A DNA stretch of 64,000 bases, from NCBI GenBank assembly GCA_003439945.1, contig QVRM01005966.1:120385-184384 (forward strand), written 5' to 3'. Numbering within the stretch: position 1 is the first letter of the stretch; each line of letters opens with the position of its first letter. This document shows, piece after piece, positions 35,580 through 48,051 of this stretch. This DNA is from Dermanyssus gallinae (lineage: Eukaryota > Arthropoda > Arachnida > Mesostigmata > Dermanyssidae). The position numbers were made by a program, and so were the translations under genes. The notes below the pieces were generated by a model. The model worked only from the letters and a program-made list of their open reading frames with translations. It was not told where the DNA came from and made no database searches.

Positions 35580-36680
35580 ACTGAAATACAATTGCAGAGA
35601 TAATTCGCTACGAATATATATAACAGCAGAACAATCTGTAGAGTTTGTAATCGCTAAGGATGTCAAACGGAGGTTTCCATTCACATCGGTGGTTTTTTTA
35701 GGCATATAGAAGGGCTATAACAATAATAGTATGGAGTTTAGGTGAGCGAACAAGGACGTATATCGTCAGTCCTTGTGCCGCTGTTTGATGATAATCTCAT
35801 TGCGCTAGGGCGCAACACTTTCGAGGTACAGGAAATACTGAATGTATATAGGTAAACAGCGGGGGTCTGTACATAGTGTTTATAGAAGAGAAGAGCGCAA
35901 TTTTAGTATTTAATGGGGTTAGGAAGGGATTTGAACTATCTAAATCAGTACAAGTAGATTGGGCTGAGAATGTCTACAGGCGATGACAATTTAGAGTAAG
36001 AATCGATATTACGGAGGAAGGCTGAGGGAGCGGAAACAATGCCGTAATGTTCTCAGGGGGCTACAATAATAATACAGTAACAAGAAACATATGAAAGACC
36101 ATGTACCATTGATTGAATTTTGCAAATGTGACTCTGGTCCACAGCGCGGGGTTTTGGAGAAAGTTAAAATGAGTGCAATGAGAAGTGATAAGAATTGCAT
36201 TGGCTTGCCGTTTTAATTGCGCCAATTCCGCTGCGAAGACAGCAATGAGGGTAAATATGTAATAAGATCGCAGGGTAGAATTCGCAGCCAGGAAAATAGA
36301 GTCAGCATTGGGCAAGAGCGAAAGTATTCGAAGTAATGGCGAAATCGAGAATAATACAGAACAGCACAAAGGGGCACATAGAAATCAACTATAGGAGCCA
36401 GATCGAGTTTAACAGATATACTATATATGGAAAGGAAAACGGGAAGTGAGCGTAGTGGAATATGTAAACGATCATTTACGAGAGAGTAGGGCGTTAACAA
36501 ACGCCATGGCAGATATGTTGGATACAAGGGTTACAGGGAGCTAAATAAAATGGACGGGAAAAGTATGTGGGAGTTTGTGGGCTAGAGAAAGAGTCAATTG
36601 AACATACTGTGAATGTGTGCACAATTTGGCGGATCAGATGTATACACTTGTCTGAAGCACTAGCTTAGACCGAATATAAG
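35580..36680 (+). pseudogene. Family B non-LTR retrotransposon relic, copy 2
   Basis: Plus-strand counterpart of the element at 4350-6080, more decayed. TAEQSVEFVIAKDVK (about 35625-35670) matches AAEQSKEFIVAKGVK of copy 1. STGDDNLE and KAEGAE near 35970-36030 match TTGDDYLEKE and KKAERGR. The antisense translations of the two copies also correspond over about 36060-36370 (for example IFLAANSTLRS versus IFLAANSTPRS). A region containing the RT catalytic box is very degraded. No intact frame exceeds about 100 codons. Confidence 0.75.
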
Positions 36681-38229
36681 AAAAGACCAGGTCGATATTT
36701 TTAATAAAAAGCTTTCCCGTTTGAAGGCTAATACTTAGTATGTATCCAAAGATTATACATTAGTAGTAGGAATGCTTAGGTAACAAATATGTTGCCACTC
36801 TTACCTAACTACGGCTTTTGCAGCCCACGGAGGGCATCATGTTCTGTGCAACGTGAAGTGTTTTCATGAACCACAGGTCGAATGTCGGTGCAAACAATGC
36901 TGGAGCAAATGTGATAGATGCCACGCCGCAGTATGTCCGGTGGTTCGGTCCATAGCAGATAACTAACTGGCAAAGCGCTCGATTGATGGCTTGTGTCGAA
37001 ACACTCTGGTGTAACATAAACACGCTTACACAAACCGGGCGTTAATACAACAGAATAAAATATGCTGTCGCTCCAGGGCGTCCTTGATGTAAAATGGTGG
37101 CATGTGTACTTAGACTTTACATTTCTGATTTACCTACATTCCTGATGGCCCATAGTACTGTTCTATGGACATCTGGGCCATCAAAGAGTGACGCTTATGG
37201 GGGGGGAGTTGCGTTTAGTGGGTCTCAGCGGATTAACACCCATACGCTCGGGTCGAGCCTCACACTGCTCGAGATGGGAAGTGGCACTTTCCGCTTTCCC
37301 TACTCGCAGCAATAGTACGTAAGAGTATTTAACCTTCCCTCATATATAGGAAAAAACAGATTTTAGATTAAAAAAAAAAAAAAAAAAGATTATCCAGCAA
37401 ATAATATATTCAACTATGTACGCGTATCTGGTTTGCCTATCTAGCTCTCACAACAACGCAGCATAAAACATCGATAAATGACGTTTTCACATGTTTACTG
37501 CCTACTGGGAGCTAGGTTGTTGATGTGCTTTGTTACACACTGCACAAATAATAGATGAACAAACCTGGATACAAACGTTTGCGCTGTTTCGTTGCGCGCC
37601 TTTTGCTCTTCTTTCGTCGTTGCGTAGAACGAACGCCTTACTGATCAAAGAGGAAAAATACAAACGACGAGGCTGGTCGCACCGCACATCCGTTATAAGG
37701 ATGTCTATATAGTGTGCGTGGAAGTTTTTGTGATCGACTTGTTGAAGCTTCCTGTCGCAGCAGCCCTCATGCTCGTAGCCCAATGCGTACAATGCGCACT
37801 TTCGCACCACCGCATTCGAGGCCAAAACAATATTGTCGCTGTGATTTGTTTGTTGAATTTATTATCTGCATATTGCACAACCGTCGCCCATGGGATGCTA
37901 CTGTTGAGTTGAGTTGCTCCGACAATCGCACCTACTTTTCTCTAGACAGCTAGCTAGCTGCCGGCGCTTGCGGCGTCTCGCCCGGGCGTTCTTTCTTCAT
38001 CGTCTTACGATTCCATTTCGCTTTTCGCTGTTCGCCGTGTTCTGCTTTTCATTGTGGTGTCTTTCGAAGAGTCAGTCGTTCAACGTTGTTGCCATCCACC
38101 AGTATGAGCGGCTCTACCCACATCATCGAGTTTGGGTTTCTACGCGCATGAGCCCCGTTTATACTTGTTAACATTTGCCGCTCGTTTCTCGTGTTGAAAA
38201 ATTCAGATATTCCACACGGTGTCACGGTT
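36681..38229. other. Stretch without recognised gene
   Basis: Contains an A run (about 37370-37387) and several ORFs of 60-107 codons on both strands (for example 37502-37825 minus) with no recognisable domain. Confidence 0.45.
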
Positions 38230-38582
38230 ACAGCGGTAGCACTAGCGGCAGCAGCAGCAGCAGCAGCTGCAACAACAACAACAAGAACAACAACAACAAA
38301 CAACAAAATCGGGTAGGCCGCCAGAGACATCGGCCCACGACACCGCGCAACACCTGTGCCCTTTGCTGCGAGATGGAAATTTCCTTCTTCCACCAGCAAT
38401 ACTGCAACAACAGTACCAACAGCCGCAGTCCGTGTCAACCACCAGTCGGCGGGCTGCTGTTGCTGCTGCTGCCGCATGCCCTCGTCAGTTTCGGATTTAG
38501 ATACCGACAATTCTGTTTCCGACAACAGCCCAAGTCCCAAAGCTAGCCAGCCGCTTAGCACGTCCAACTTACTGGAGCAGGT
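38230..38582 (+). other. Triplet-repeat-rich segment, weak candidate for a host exon
   Basis: (AGC)n and (AAC)n runs at about 38249-38312 and a (TGC)n run at about 38455-38475 give Ser/Asn, Gln or Ala runs depending on frame. The plus frame beginning near 38356 encodes Ser-, Asp- and Pro-rich residues (VSDLDTDNSVSDNSPSPKAS) and LSTSNLLEQ. It then meets CAG followed by gtagat at 38580, a plausible splice donor. Such low-complexity sequence is common in arthropod transcription-factor exons. No domain or acceptor site could be confirmed. The opposing 196-codon minus ORF, with an Ala run, is probably a shadow. Confidence 0.3.
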
Positions 38583-38703
38583 AGATAGGATACAGCGGCG
38601 TACTGTGGACGTATTGATATTCATGTGAACATAACACAATCAGGTAGAGTGGAATGGAGGCCGGCATTCATCGGTTTCCGCTGGAGAGAATTCAACTAGC
38701 CGA

Positions 38704-38872
38704 ATATATATATATATTTTTTTTTCCTTACAGAATATAATTTATTTTCTGTATGATACTGCATAATAAGAATTAGCTAAACCAGTGTGCTTAGCAAGCG
38801 TGTACTGTGTGACTATATATATATATATATATAATATCTTGTCAGATTTATTATCACACATGTTGTGGTAGA

Positions 38873-38899
<27 letters not shown>
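38704..38899. repeat. Three short (AT)n arrays
   Basis: AT runs at 38704-38716, 38814-38836 and 38872-38899, separated by about 100 and 35 bases of unique sequence. Confidence 0.92.
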
Positions 38900-38904
<5 letters not shown>

Positions 38905-39168
38905 GTGCTAACCAATATTTTACTAGAACTATCAGCAACAGCAGCTACTCGCTTGGCTAAAGCTCAGTTTCGCCTCACATCTAGCCCCAGAGTGGGGTAC
39001 GCCGGAAAAATTATGCAAATGCGGCCAGATTTAGAACGTGGCGTTGCTGCATACAGTGAGTCCGATACTTCAACGTTGCACGTGCCTGACCTAGACACAA
39101 ACTTCATCTTTAAAATGGACAACACCTGCACTGACAATGGCTGTATATATATTTATTTTTCTTTTACG

Positions 39169-39170
<2 letters not shown>

Positions 39171-39219
<49 letters not shown>

Positions 39220-39380
39220 CGTTGTTTCAATGGGCTCCACTTAAACACATAGTCCTTAGTTATACTCGTATCATAACTCTAATCTGCTTAAACAAATCCA
39301 CATGTAAACGTTTACCGTTGGCAGAGATTTAGCTTGAGAATGAATATTTTTTCTTATATATATATATATATATATATATT
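39171..39380. repeat. Two (AT)n microsatellites
   Basis: AT runs at 39171-39215 and 39355-39380. The 103-codon ORF at 38905-39216 ends in the first and is unrecognised. Confidence 0.95.
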
Positions 39381-40090
39381 GATCGTGTTCATTCATTTCG
39401 TTCCCGCGCCGGCTCGCTACAAAGTTATGTTTCTAATAACTAAACATACGCAGATTTCCAAGTAACCGATGTTCGATGTATGGTAACCGATAGCCGAAGA
39501 TAATGATACGTTCTCGAAAAGAATGATATTCCTGCTGCGTATGACGGTATGGCTCAAACCTGCACACATGGGTTAGTAGAGCGACCTCGCATAGAAAGTT
39601 GGAAAATATCGACATCTGAACATTTTACAACACAGACGAGTATTATTGTCATGACTTGACATCAATACACCGTTGCAAATGCGACATTGTGACAGATGCT
39701 TCAAAGTGAAAAAAAATCTCCGTTTTCATGCTCTTTGACAGGCTGGTTGGTGTAGGTCGATGTAGGCCAGCTGAAGGCGAGCGCCGGTGGTGATGCCCAA
39801 ATACGGATGTAGATCACCTCATCTCCTAGGGGAAGTGTGGCCGTTGTTGATCTGTCATTGTGCGACATCGAATATTCCTTCGTCGTCTGGGCGGCCGGAT
39901 AGGCGGATTCTCAGAAGCCACCACTCAAAACTTGCATTACACACAAAAGACCCGAACCTGAAATATAAACATTAAGTTCTCCTTAGTTCAGCATCCATTT
40001 GCTTGCTTATTGCGACATCCATTCGAACACGAACAACTATTTTATTTTATTGACGGATTTGTGTAATATTACTGCATTTCGTTATACCAC
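39381..40090. other. Stretch without recognised gene
   Basis: Short ORFs only. Confidence 0.45.
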
Positions 40091-40290
40091 TCGTAGTGGC
40101 GGTGGCTTAGGCGGCTAACGCACCGTTCGAAACGGGGCGTTGCCATGGCAACCACGCTTGGCAAAACATCGCTAGTTCGAGCCCCGGCCGTGCTGGCTGA
40201 ATTTGTTGGACGCGTGGTTGTCATTGCCCTGCTGCTACGACATACCTCTGCTGGACAAAGCCTATCCGATTCCAGTAAGAGAACGCGATG
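40091..40290 (+). mobile_element. SINE-II, tRNA-derived short interspersed element
   Basis: Begins with a tRNA-like head. An A-box-like tggcttaggcgg lies at 40103-40114 and a B-box-like agttcgagcccc at 40174-40185, followed by about 100 bases of body. The spacing between boxes, about 60 bases, is longer than in most tRNAs, so a functional tRNA gene is unlikely. Only one copy is seen in the window and its 3' limit is estimated. Confidence 0.6.
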
Positions 40291-41144
40291 ACGATAGATG
40301 CATTTAGACGATATCGTGCCACAGGCAACTTAGCCCATTACGCTGAGCGTCTAAAATGTGGTTATCAAAGCGTTAAAAAAAACATGTATAGTTTTGTTAC
40401 TGCTTGCCGCTGCTGCTGCTGTATCTTGTGTTTTACCTGTATTGTGGTATAGTTAGTGGTCTAGCATGGTCTAGCAAACGAAACCGTCAATGTACACTTT
40501 TCATGCGTACACCCGGCAATTTTGACAACAATTGCGTTTTATTCCGCCGTACATATACGGCCTATTATAGCGGCAGAGGAGAATTCATTCTCTTTTTTTT
40601 TCGATTCGAGCAGAGATTGAAGAGAAACTCCAGGATGGAGACGAGAGCTGAAACGTCCGAGTGACAGCTTCTCCGAACGACCGGTAGTTTTGCGCGCGGT
40701 CACGCCAAACTCCCGAGGTTACTGTGCTAACCGACGTTATCGTGTCCCGCCGTGTAGCCCCACAACTTCTTCAGCATCATCATCAAACAAATAGGGATGT
40801 TCAAGGAATGCCGGCTTGCTTTACAATACGTCTTCACAACATTTTCAACGTGGTCATAACAAGCAACAATGATGAGACCGACCGATATTCCGCTGTGCGC
40901 TATAACTACTCGAATAGTGAAGAGCAATATGCTTCACAAGATTCTCCAAGTATCGGAAAGGTTCACCAGCCTAAAGATCAACACGGATATGGGTAGCCTC
41001 GGGGGTCAACATTAAAATTAGCCTACTGGTCCTGGACAATACCTGTGTACTAACTATACGGGAACCGTACGATCGTCAGATAAAACTTTACGGAATAATT
41101 ATGAGTCTAGCAATATAAGTTTACAGACACTTAGTACAAATGAG

Positions 41145-41146
<2 letters not shown>
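40291..41146. other. Stretch without recognised gene
   Basis: ORFs of 60-90 codons, none recognised. Confidence 0.45.

Positions 41147-41193
<47 letters not shown>
41147..41193. repeat. (AT)n microsatellite
   Basis: A 47-base AT run. Confidence 0.95.
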
Positions 41194-41195
<2 letters not shown>

Positions 41196-43248
41196 GAAGT
41201 ATGGCAGGTCGGAATATTTACTTTCACACCTTTAACATCATGGTGTGTTATGATCACGTCGAAAATATACCTGGTTCCTAGTGTGGTGCCAGACGTCCTA
41301 ATGTTGATTAAAACCATCCCATGGCTTGGTGGACTGTGTCATACATCAAATAGCAGTGATGCCGCTTTAACGACTGTCTTGTCATGCATGCAACTTAGAG
41401 AGACACTGTTTGCTTGGCATTCTTCACAAATTAATTCACAGGCGGCCGCCAATAGTGAGCCACCCCTAAAGCTGCTGTGTTGGCGTAAATAGGAGACTCA
41501 TGTGCGGCGGTATGCCTAAACTAAGCAGCGTCTAAAAATGCAACAACTACATTTGGCAGTAACGGAATATGTGACATTGTGTGCTTTCGTTATGAATGTG
41601 ATTATGACGGTATGAATATGATTATGAACGCTTTTGCTTGCTATTTGTAACACTAGTTAATCATATTACGACCAAAGAGCACATGGTGGCCTAATAAAAC
41701 CCCTAAAGTATCATTACAAAAACTTTGCAGACATCAAAGTGGCTACTGTTGAATATTCCTATTTACCTAACGCAGTCGGTGTTCAGTAAAACATGTGCTA
41801 CCCGATGCGATACTAATAACCAGCAGAAGCGCACATGGTTGATCATCGATTCTCAATGAGGATCGCTCATAGGAAGTTCGATCAACAACAGAGGTCGAAC
41901 TGACAACACCCCGGTAGATAGCAATCATGAGTTACGCACAACAAATATAATGCAATTACAGTATCGGTGAGGTGCGGACCTTTTTGATTTTTACAAGCTG
42001 TATATAAGACACCATATAATTTACCACTTTTTCACATAAGTCACGCTCAGTTACGTGAATGCACGCTTTAATGTTGGTCTTTGGCTCGCTAGCGATCGTG
42101 AAATTGTTAGCGTACACCTTACTGTCAACAGACCCCAAATGAATGTCCCAGTTACGCGAGATTACCCGTCTAAGACACTTCATCTTTAAAGCTCACTCGC
42201 TTCGATGGCGTCCAAATTCGGATAAACCGAATTAAGGCTCATAATGCGACAACGCTAGCCATTCACCGTTGTTACCCAGATGCTATCGTTATATTCACTC
42301 ACACTTACATTACGATAAAACTGCGCGTTCTCGGAAAACAAACGGTTGTTTTTTCGGCATCGCGCTGCAACATTTACAAAGCCTAATTGGCGAAGTTTAG
42401 CTTGAAGGTCCGTAGTCTAAATCTTGCGTTAGCTGAATCTTTTATAGATGCATCTCTAGATCTGACCTCAAAATACACCAGGTCGAGGTACGCGAAAGTC
42501 CCAGCTGTTACCGCCGACCCAATAATCCTTCGGGCATTGTTTTGCAGTGTTTTTTCGATACACTATTTTTATATTAATCTAAAGAATGCAGAACAGGGTC
42601 GAGAAAACAGTTGGCTTTTCTTTCAGGCGATATAAAAACGAGGACGTAAAGGAACAACGAGGACTAACAACTACGATGCGTTTCTTGGTAGAGCAGAAAA
42701 ACTCGAAAGTTGATGAAAAAATCAGAAGCCACTAAGTGAGCTTAGTACGATTGAGTCGATTGTGGTAGAACGTCCGTGAACCGGACGACAGTCTTAGAGC
42801 GCCCAACCCACCTACAGCGTTCTATATGTTAAAAACTTGCGCATCAACTGATTCGTTTACCGGCAGTCAACTTGATCGGACTTGCTCGGACGCACAGTTC
42901 TTTTTTAAGGTATTATAGTTTCTTATTCTATACATATATATAAAGCGGCGGTGGTGGCGGTTGGCGTATAGTCGGCCAAAAGTAGGGATTAAGTGGCGGT
43001 CAACCATAGTCTCTGACTAACCAACAAATTAAGTGGAGCTGATTATGCTAAGAGTCTTTCGTTAACGAACTTTGAGGTGACAGCTGCCTCCTTGCCGAGA
43101 GGAGGTTGTCGCCGAGAAAACTCTACCGTGGCTGTAGAAAGTTTTACGCGGGTAAATTTGTATTGACGTAATCGTCACCGCTACCGTGCCTAGGGAGCCA
43201 CATAGAGGTAAACGCTGATAGATTTCAGCGGCGGGTGTAAAAAGCTTT

Positions 43249-43252
<4 letters not shown>
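41194..43252. other. Stretch without recognised gene
   Basis: About 2 kb with short ORFs (up to 82 codons) and no recognised domain or repeat. Confidence 0.45.

Positions 43253-43306
<54 letters not shown>
43253..43306. repeat. (AT)n microsatellite
   Basis: An AT run of about 54 bases, followed by a few CATA units. Confidence 0.95.
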
Positions 43307-43309
<3 letters not shown>

Positions 43310-46300
43310 GCATACATACATATATTGCCGTTGCGTTCCAGGATAAATGCGATACTTGCCAGATATGATATTTGCTATGTTAAAAGATGTCTTTAAATTG
43401 GTTACCTACGTGTATATTGCATAACTTAGCAAATGTATCTATCGTTTGGCCATGACGGGCGTATGCGAGTCTGTCGAGAACTGCACCGGCGCGTAAGATG
43501 TCGGGCGATGCTTTGGCCCGATCGCGCCGATCTAACAGAGATATCCCTACTTTCTGTTCATTCACGTCTATCGCCTCTGATTACTCTGTCTCATGGCTGT
43601 AGTATTATTGGCGTTGCTTTCCTTCGTTGAGCCCAACGAAATAACGAAAAGCACAGTTCGATACGGCGATCAACGATAGGACTAGAAGTTCGTTCGACCG
43701 CATTACGGAAACTTCGAAAAACCGTCTCGCGTCTCTCCGTTTGTCGGTCTCTTGCCTGGGGGTCTTTGAGCTGCCTCAATGTAGTTAAATTGTAAGGGGG
43801 AAGAGGGTATAGTTAAATGAAAGGGGGTCGTCCCAAGGCATTGGGGCTGCGACCGCCGTGCATGGAGCAAAGAGAAACCCCCATTTCCTCTCCTAGCTCC
43901 GTAGTGACTCGTCGTCAACTACCTTTCTTGGATCGCTATTACTGCTACTACTATTTTGCTTTTAAATCTAGTCGTACTAGCTCGTTGTTGCAGTGCCCTG
44001 CCCTATCCTGCGCAGCGCCGTATGTGATGATTGATCGAGGTTCGTGTCAAACCGGCCATCTAGTAAGCCAGGCACTGATTTCTGTGGTCCGAGAATATGT
44101 GGTGTATAAAATATCCGGTCAATTTGTCGCCGATCAACTGGTGATCTGTAGCGACGGCCGCTAGCAATGTGGCGACCAAAGGTAGAGAGGTCAGAACGTA
44201 GAGTTTGGTTCGGTGATGTTTACCAAAACCTCCATCTGGTGGGACAATTGTATGGTGCGGCCTACTGATATATGCATACAACCGGACAAAAGCTACGCAT
44301 ATTCCTTACACAGATGATATTAACACTACCCGATTCATTTGTCCATTTTTTTGCCCATTGGTATTAGTTTAGCGCTACATGACTTCAACAAATCACGCAA
44401 AGCGGTTTCAACAGCGGCTTTGGTCTTTTCCGGTCTGCGCAGGCCACAACAACACCAATAACAACAACAGAAGGACATCGTTGGCTCTGGTTAATATCTG
44501 TAACTGGGTAAACATGCAGCCTGTGCATAATAGCCTGCATGCGTTTCGAATAGGTGCATGAAGTGCCTTCTGGGTGCCCTGTTATGCACAACCAAACATT
44601 TAGGGGTGTGTGGCGGGGGGGGGGGGGGGGGTGATCCAGCTGCGCAAGACCACACTGAACCGCCTTGAAAATTATTCTGCTCATTTGACCGGCAACAGTC
44701 ACAAAATAGGTCAACATCGCACCTTTGCTAGCCAAGCTATCGTCGAGTCATAGTGCCGCTTTAGCAACGCCGGCCGTTCTCTGACTAACTCCGATTCTCT
44801 TGTAAAGTTTAGGCTGATTTTCGCCGGGTGCGTCCGGGTTTCTACACCCGGTCCACTCCGCCATGGCCGGCTCGAGAGATGTATTGGCTCACGTCCGCCC
44901 CTTCTGGGTCAGCACGCCGTCTTGCCTGCGGCATTATATATTTGTTTATTTCGCAATAAAATTGCATTTCAAGATGTTACATAATTACAATACAGTTCAT
45001 TATATACAGTTTGAACACTTTAGCGACCGTCCCACCGGGCGAAGAAGTGCAAAGACCGCCGATGGGTCTGGCAGCTCGCTACGTGGTATCTAGCGCATAT
45101 CTGCGAGCAGAACCGGCAACGACATTCATCGCTAACTTAGTGAAATCCTTTGGTCGAACATACCAAGTGATGATAGCCGTGCACAACGTACCTTGTGTAC
45201 ACGTGCCGGCTAGTGCATGCCATTCCATCCCAAAGCTCCCTGGCGAGGTACACATCTAAATGCGCAACCTCTGCCGAGGCCTCGGTCACTTTCCCTGCCA
45301 CTCCAACAAAAATTGCTGAAATGGTCCTGTAATAGGTGACCTAAGCCTGACTCCGATTGTTTCTACTTGCCTGCGGCATTATGTTACTTCAATTCAACGA
45401 TTCTTCAAAAGTGCTCCTCACACTCCTCACTTTAAAAGTGCTCCTCACGGCCAACGCGAGAGTTGCAAAGTCTCGAGAATTCATCTGTGACCCAGGAATC
45501 ATCTGTGACGAGCTGCTAGCACGTCGCCACGATACGTACGCACATCCGAGCAGCAAAGTGTACAGTTGTTCTCGCGGGCTAAAATTCAAGAGTTGTGATG
45601 ATGATAATGAATATTTATTCGCGATTATACTCCGCCAGCTGCGCTGTCATAAATTGGCTGCACGCTGTGCAAGATGAAAAGCACATACAACATCGTTACC
45701 ACAACACCATGACATAGATTAAAGTTGCGTACTACTGTATGTTGGACTCGGTATCACTCGGTAGCAAACTAAAACGAACAACTAGTTGGTTGTTCATACC
45801 GCGGGGTCGTTTGCCTTCGAGACTGGGCAGGGTGCGTTGCTATTCTCTAAATATCGCGAAGCGCTTTTTATTAAAACCTATAGTTTGGATTATGACTGGG
45901 ATACCATGAGGCAATGGCCGGTATTTGTTTTAAATTTTAGCGTCGCATGGGCACTTTACCATCGTGCATTCCACACGAGACAATTCTGCGTAAGTACTGT
46001 TATATACAATTATAGCAAAGGAGAGCCTTCCCCACGCAGTGCATTCGATAGGCCTCCACAGTGGCAATGATCAAATAGTCATTGTGGTCGAGGAGTATTT
46101 TTATTCCTGTCTCCAATAGTTGTATCAGCTTGTCACGTTGCCCGTCCAGTTCATGTGGTATTAGACTAAGCGTATAGTGTGTCGCTCAATATAGCCAAGG
46201 AGAGGAGTGGGACGATGGATTATTTGACTCTATTCTGGATAGAGCTGGAGACTGATGTACTTTCCACTGTCCAATAAGTATCAAGCGTGGACGGCCAAAA

Positions 46301-46624
46301 CCGGTCAGAGATTTTTCGAGGTACGCGACGAATGAAAAAAGGTATAAACTACTTATAGATGTTCATTCTGAGAAAGCAAGCTGGAAAGTTGCGCGCGCCA
46401 TGGCCACATGCAGCCTGTGCTGCTAGGTATTTAGCAAAGTATGCTTCAATCTCCTCGCATTATGGGACAAACAAGAATGGCAATTTGTTATTCACACTAA
46501 TGCATCAACAATTATGCGTTACTCTTTCGTATTAAGGCATAAACAATTCAGCACTGATGTGGGGGAAAGGGGCCCTCTTAAGTAAATTGAGAGTATATGG
46601 GCCAGTACAATCTCACACTGTCTA

Positions 46625-46625
<1 letters not shown>
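43307..46625. other. Long stretch without recognised gene; poly-G run
   Basis: Contains a perfect 18-base G run at 44614-44631. ORFs of 70-116 codons (43817-44164 plus, 44385-44735 minus, 45357-45677 plus, 45786-46070 plus) are unrecognised. The phrase ttgcctgcggcattat appears at about 44922 and 45368, a hint of a diverged repeat. Confidence 0.45.

Positions 46626-46694
<69 letters not shown>
46626..46694. repeat. (ATT)n microsatellite
   Basis: A 69-base (ATT)n run. It produces meaningless poly-Ile and poly-Asn ORFs. Confidence 0.97.
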
Positions 46695-46719
46695 CATTCT
46701 TGACCTGATGCTCGATGAT

Positions 46720-47448
46720 AAGGCATGGATGCGGGCAAGACCCCGGACAACCGGTCCGTCGAGGTGGAGTGGGCATTCGCTCGGCCATGGACCTTGCCCT
46801 GCCCGCATTCCTTGCCGCGTCACATAGCTGCACCTCTGCAGTGGCCGCTACTGCCGACGGACTCATCAGCCACCAACAAGACGCCGTTCGGATTTGAGAC
46901 GCGCGTCAGCGGCCTCGGACTGGGTATTGCCATGTTTGAGGGGGAGGAATGTCCATGTGGTGGAACGGTGGATAAACGCGGCCTGCACCAGCTTAGCCGC
47001 ACTAAGCTGGCCGGGCTTACGTAGGGCCGCCACGACGCCATTAATGACATCCTCGCGCTTTCAGACAAGCCGGCTACCGCGTCACGCTGGAGTCTAGTGG
47101 ACTACAGCGGAGTGACAGACGTCAACCGGATGGCCTTACCAGCGGGGACTGGGACCATAATCGGCTGCTGGCGTGAAACGTTACTGTACGACACGTAGGC
47201 CCTCGGCTATCGTGCACTAACCACCGCGGGCGTCGACCACATCATTCACCAACGGGAGATGCACAGACGGCGCCTATACGCGCATCTTCTTAAGGATTAC
47301 ATTGTAATGGCGTTTAGTCTCGAGTCACTTGGCGTTCTCTGAGACCACAGCAGAGCCAAGATCGACCGCGTTCCTTCGACAGAGGGCCTCATTGGAACTA
47401 CGGAGAGGCAACGCCAAAATGATGTTGACTGGTTATCGGCACTCGAGC
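46720..47448 (+). pseudogene. RLE-type retrotransposon C-terminus (family A-related, copy 4)
   Basis: Plus-strand relic. ARVSGLGLGIAMF precedes a zinc knuckle CPCGGTVDKRGLHQLS (about 46945-47005) whose last Cys is lost. Weak endonuclease sequence follows (HQREMHRRRLYAHLL near 47255-47300). The family-type C-terminus FLRQRASLELRRGNA lies at about 47370-47415. It differs from copies 1-3, so it is another subfamily of the same general type. It sits between an (ATT)n tract upstream and a (TAA)n tract at 47449-47474 that follows its 3' end within about 30 bases. Several frameshifts are present. Confidence 0.7.
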
Positions 47449-47474
47449 AATAATAATAATAATAATAATAATAT
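47449..47474. repeat. (TAA)n run at the 3' end of an RLE-type element
   Basis: Eight or so TAA units just after the C-terminal coding region. They could be the element tail or the target. Confidence 0.9.
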
Positions 47475-48010
47475 AAACAATATTATAGACGTTATACAGT
47501 TAGTATATTAGTATCTGTGATGCCTGTACATATTTACGAGAATAAACCCTTGTTCCAGAATAAAAAATATTATTGACCTTTGCAAACTAGATATTTGCGT
47601 GCATGTATGTTTGTTGTGGGTATAAGGTAAACAAATGTAATTTAGGACTAATCCTCAAGAACTTAAAGAAATTGGATGCAGGTTTCACCTAGAAGACTGT
47701 ACTTGGGAATGTGTGATTTGACAATATAAGTGCAAATACGGCGATGGCTTGTCATTCCGGATTTCTTAACCTGGCTAAAGCTTCAATTCTGAAAGTGAGA
47801 GCTACGTACAGCGCGTCTGCACTACTGTTGGTGTGGCGCCTTTCAACAGAATGATCACACCGCAGGGGACATGCCCTCTGGCATTCAGCCTGAATTTGCT
47901 ATATTGGAGCTCATACCCCTTTAGTCAAAACCGTTGAGGGGTAGAGCCTTCGGAAAGCCGCACATTGGGCAATGCGATTATTGACATGTGGTTGGACGGT
48001 TATCATTACG
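47475..48010. other. Stretch without recognised gene
   Basis: Nothing recognised. Confidence 0.45.
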
Positions 48011-48012
48011 TA

Positions 48013-48051
<39 letters not shown>
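48011..48051. repeat. (AT)n run joined to an oligo-T run (tail of the R1-like element)
   Basis: AT repeat at 48011-48035 followed by about 16 T. Read on the minus strand, this is an oligo-A tail at the 3' end of the element to the right, followed by an AT repeat. Confidence 0.9.

Noticed and set aside
35457..36527. Minus-strand ORFs over 35.5-36.5 kb
   Set aside because: Antisense shadows of family B copy 2. The same shadow pattern appears opposite copy 1 at 4681-5127.
38049..38639. 196-codon minus-strand ORF with poly-Ala and poly-Gln
   Set aside because: Antisense of the triplet repeats at 38230-38480. No domain, and the opposite strand is the better candidate.
44840..45390. A possible LTR pair suggested by the repeated phrase ttgcctgcggcattat
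   Set aside because: The similarity does not extend beyond a short string, and no gag-pol, primer-binding site or LTR ends were seen.
46519..46866. 115-codon ORF with a poly-Asn run
   Set aside because: It is produced by the (ATT)n tract read on the minus strand.
46626..47474. (ATT)n and (TAA)n tracts as a target duplication around family A-related copy 4
   Set aside because: On the same strand the two tracts are different motifs (ATT versus AAT), so they are not a direct repeat of one target.
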